A DNA stretch of 64,000 nt from positions 176,011,170 to 176,075,169 of the forward strand of contig NC_068910.1 in NCBI RefSeq assembly GCF_023091745.1, written 5' to 3'. This DNA is from Budorcas taxicolor (Eukaryota; Chordata; Mammalia; Artiodactyla; Bovidae). Shown here piece after piece: positions 63,320 through 64,000 of this stretch. The position numbers were made by a program, and so were the translations under genes. Positions within the stretch are counted from its first letter, which is position 1, and every line of letters begins with the position of its first letter. A model generated the notes under the pieces. The model was not told the origin of the DNA, did not search any database, and was given only the letters and a program-made list of their open reading frames with translations.

Positions 63320-64000
63320 TCAGGAAGCAACAGTTAGAACTGGACATGGAACAACAGACTGGTTTCAAATAGGAAAAGGAGTACATCAAGGCTGTATATT
63401 GTCACCCTGCTTATTTAACTTATATGCAGAGTACATCATGAGAAACACTGGACTGGAAGAAACACAAGCTGGAATCAAGATTGCCAGGAGAAATATCAAT
63501 AACCTCAGATATGCAGATGACCCCATCCTTATGCCAGAAAGTGAAGAGGAACTAAAAAGCCTCTTGATGAAAGTGAAAGTGGAGAGTGGAAAAGTTGGCT
63601 AAAAGCTCAGCATTCAGAAAACAAAGATCATGGCATCTGGTCCCATCACTTCAAGGGAAATAGATGGGGAAACAGTGGAAACAGTGTCAGACTTAATTTT
63701 TTTGGTCTCCAAAATCACTGCAGATGGTGACTGCAGCCATGAAATTAAAAGATGCTTACTCCTTGGAAGAAAAGTTATGACCAACCTAGATAGCATATTC
63801 AAAAGCAGAGGCATTGCTTTGCCGACTAAGGTCCGTCTAGTCAAGGCTATGGTTTTTCCTATGGTCATGTATGGATGTGAGAGTTGGATTGTGAAGGCTG
63901 AGCTCTGAAGAAGTGATGCTTTTGAAGTGTGGTATTGGAGAAGACTCTTGAGAGTCCCTTGGACTGCAAGGAGATCCAACCAGTCCATTCTGAAGGAGAT
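63320..64000 (+). mobile_element. BovB, cut by window edge
   Basis: Sense BovB from just before the TGHGTTDWFQ region through YADD (NNLRYADDPIL) to the CWRRLLRVPW-type block, running out of the window. The tail end of its visible part is the inverted counterpart of 62.99-63.28 kb. Confidence 0.92.

Noticed and set aside
62701..64000. Single BovB with 5' inversion by twin priming
   Set aside because: The antisense part holds the true 3' tail and overlaps the sense part in element coordinates, so two insertions are more likely.
1..64000. A new multi-gene system, gene cluster or CRISPR-like array
   Set aside because: The repeats are dispersed SINE/LINE copies with TSDs rather than arrays, and apart from C3orf33 and the pseudogene all recognisable coding sequence belongs to LINEs.

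Overview
This is nuclear DNA of a ruminant, very probably a bovid such as cattle, sheep or goat. The basis is the density of BovB LINEs together with Bov-A/Bov-A2, Bov-tA and CHR-type tRNA-Glu SINEs. Bov-A2 and Bov-tA are pecoran families, and no other clade carries all of these together. Older mammalian layers (MIR, L2, L1M, an MLT1 LTR, a hAT-type fossil) lie beneath them. There are no bacterial features, CRISPR arrays or operons.

One protein-coding gene is complete in the window. It is the orthologue of human C3orf33, on the + strand, with five coding exons at 10689-10802, 12661-12720, 15998-16145, 31282-31442 and 33942-34343. These join without a frame break into a 294-residue protein. 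The gene starts in a CpG island at about 10.5-11.1 kb and ends with poly(A) signals after 34.38 kb. Intron 3 (15.1 kb) holds an antisense L1 broken up by three BovB copies, a 2.2 kb antisense BovB with a 605-codon reverse-transcriptase frame, and an antisense UBE2V1 processed pseudogene with a clear 15-bp target-site duplication.

Layout. 1-10.4 kb: upstream flank, made of nested BovB/SINE/LTR debris. 10.5-34.5 kb: C3orf33. 34.5-47.2 kb: intergenic, with a near-full-length BovB (36.8-40.2 kb, endonuclease plus RT) and a dense cluster of young SINEs at 43.1-45.5 kb. 47.2-59.2 kb: no BovB or ruminant SINE that I can recognise, with a second CpG island (about 51.5-52.7 kb) holding NRF1-like and X-box motifs. 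59.2-64 kb: old L1M remnants and, at the edge, two inverted BovB copies.

In human the next gene on the same strand as C3orf33 is PLCH1, so the second CpG island may be a promoter or first-exon region of PLCH1. No PLCH1 coding exon was recognised here. I found no convincing new biological system. The most instructive material is the insertion archaeology (nested insertions with readable target-site duplications, CpG-decay stop codons) and the repeat-poor CpG-island region at 47-59 kb.
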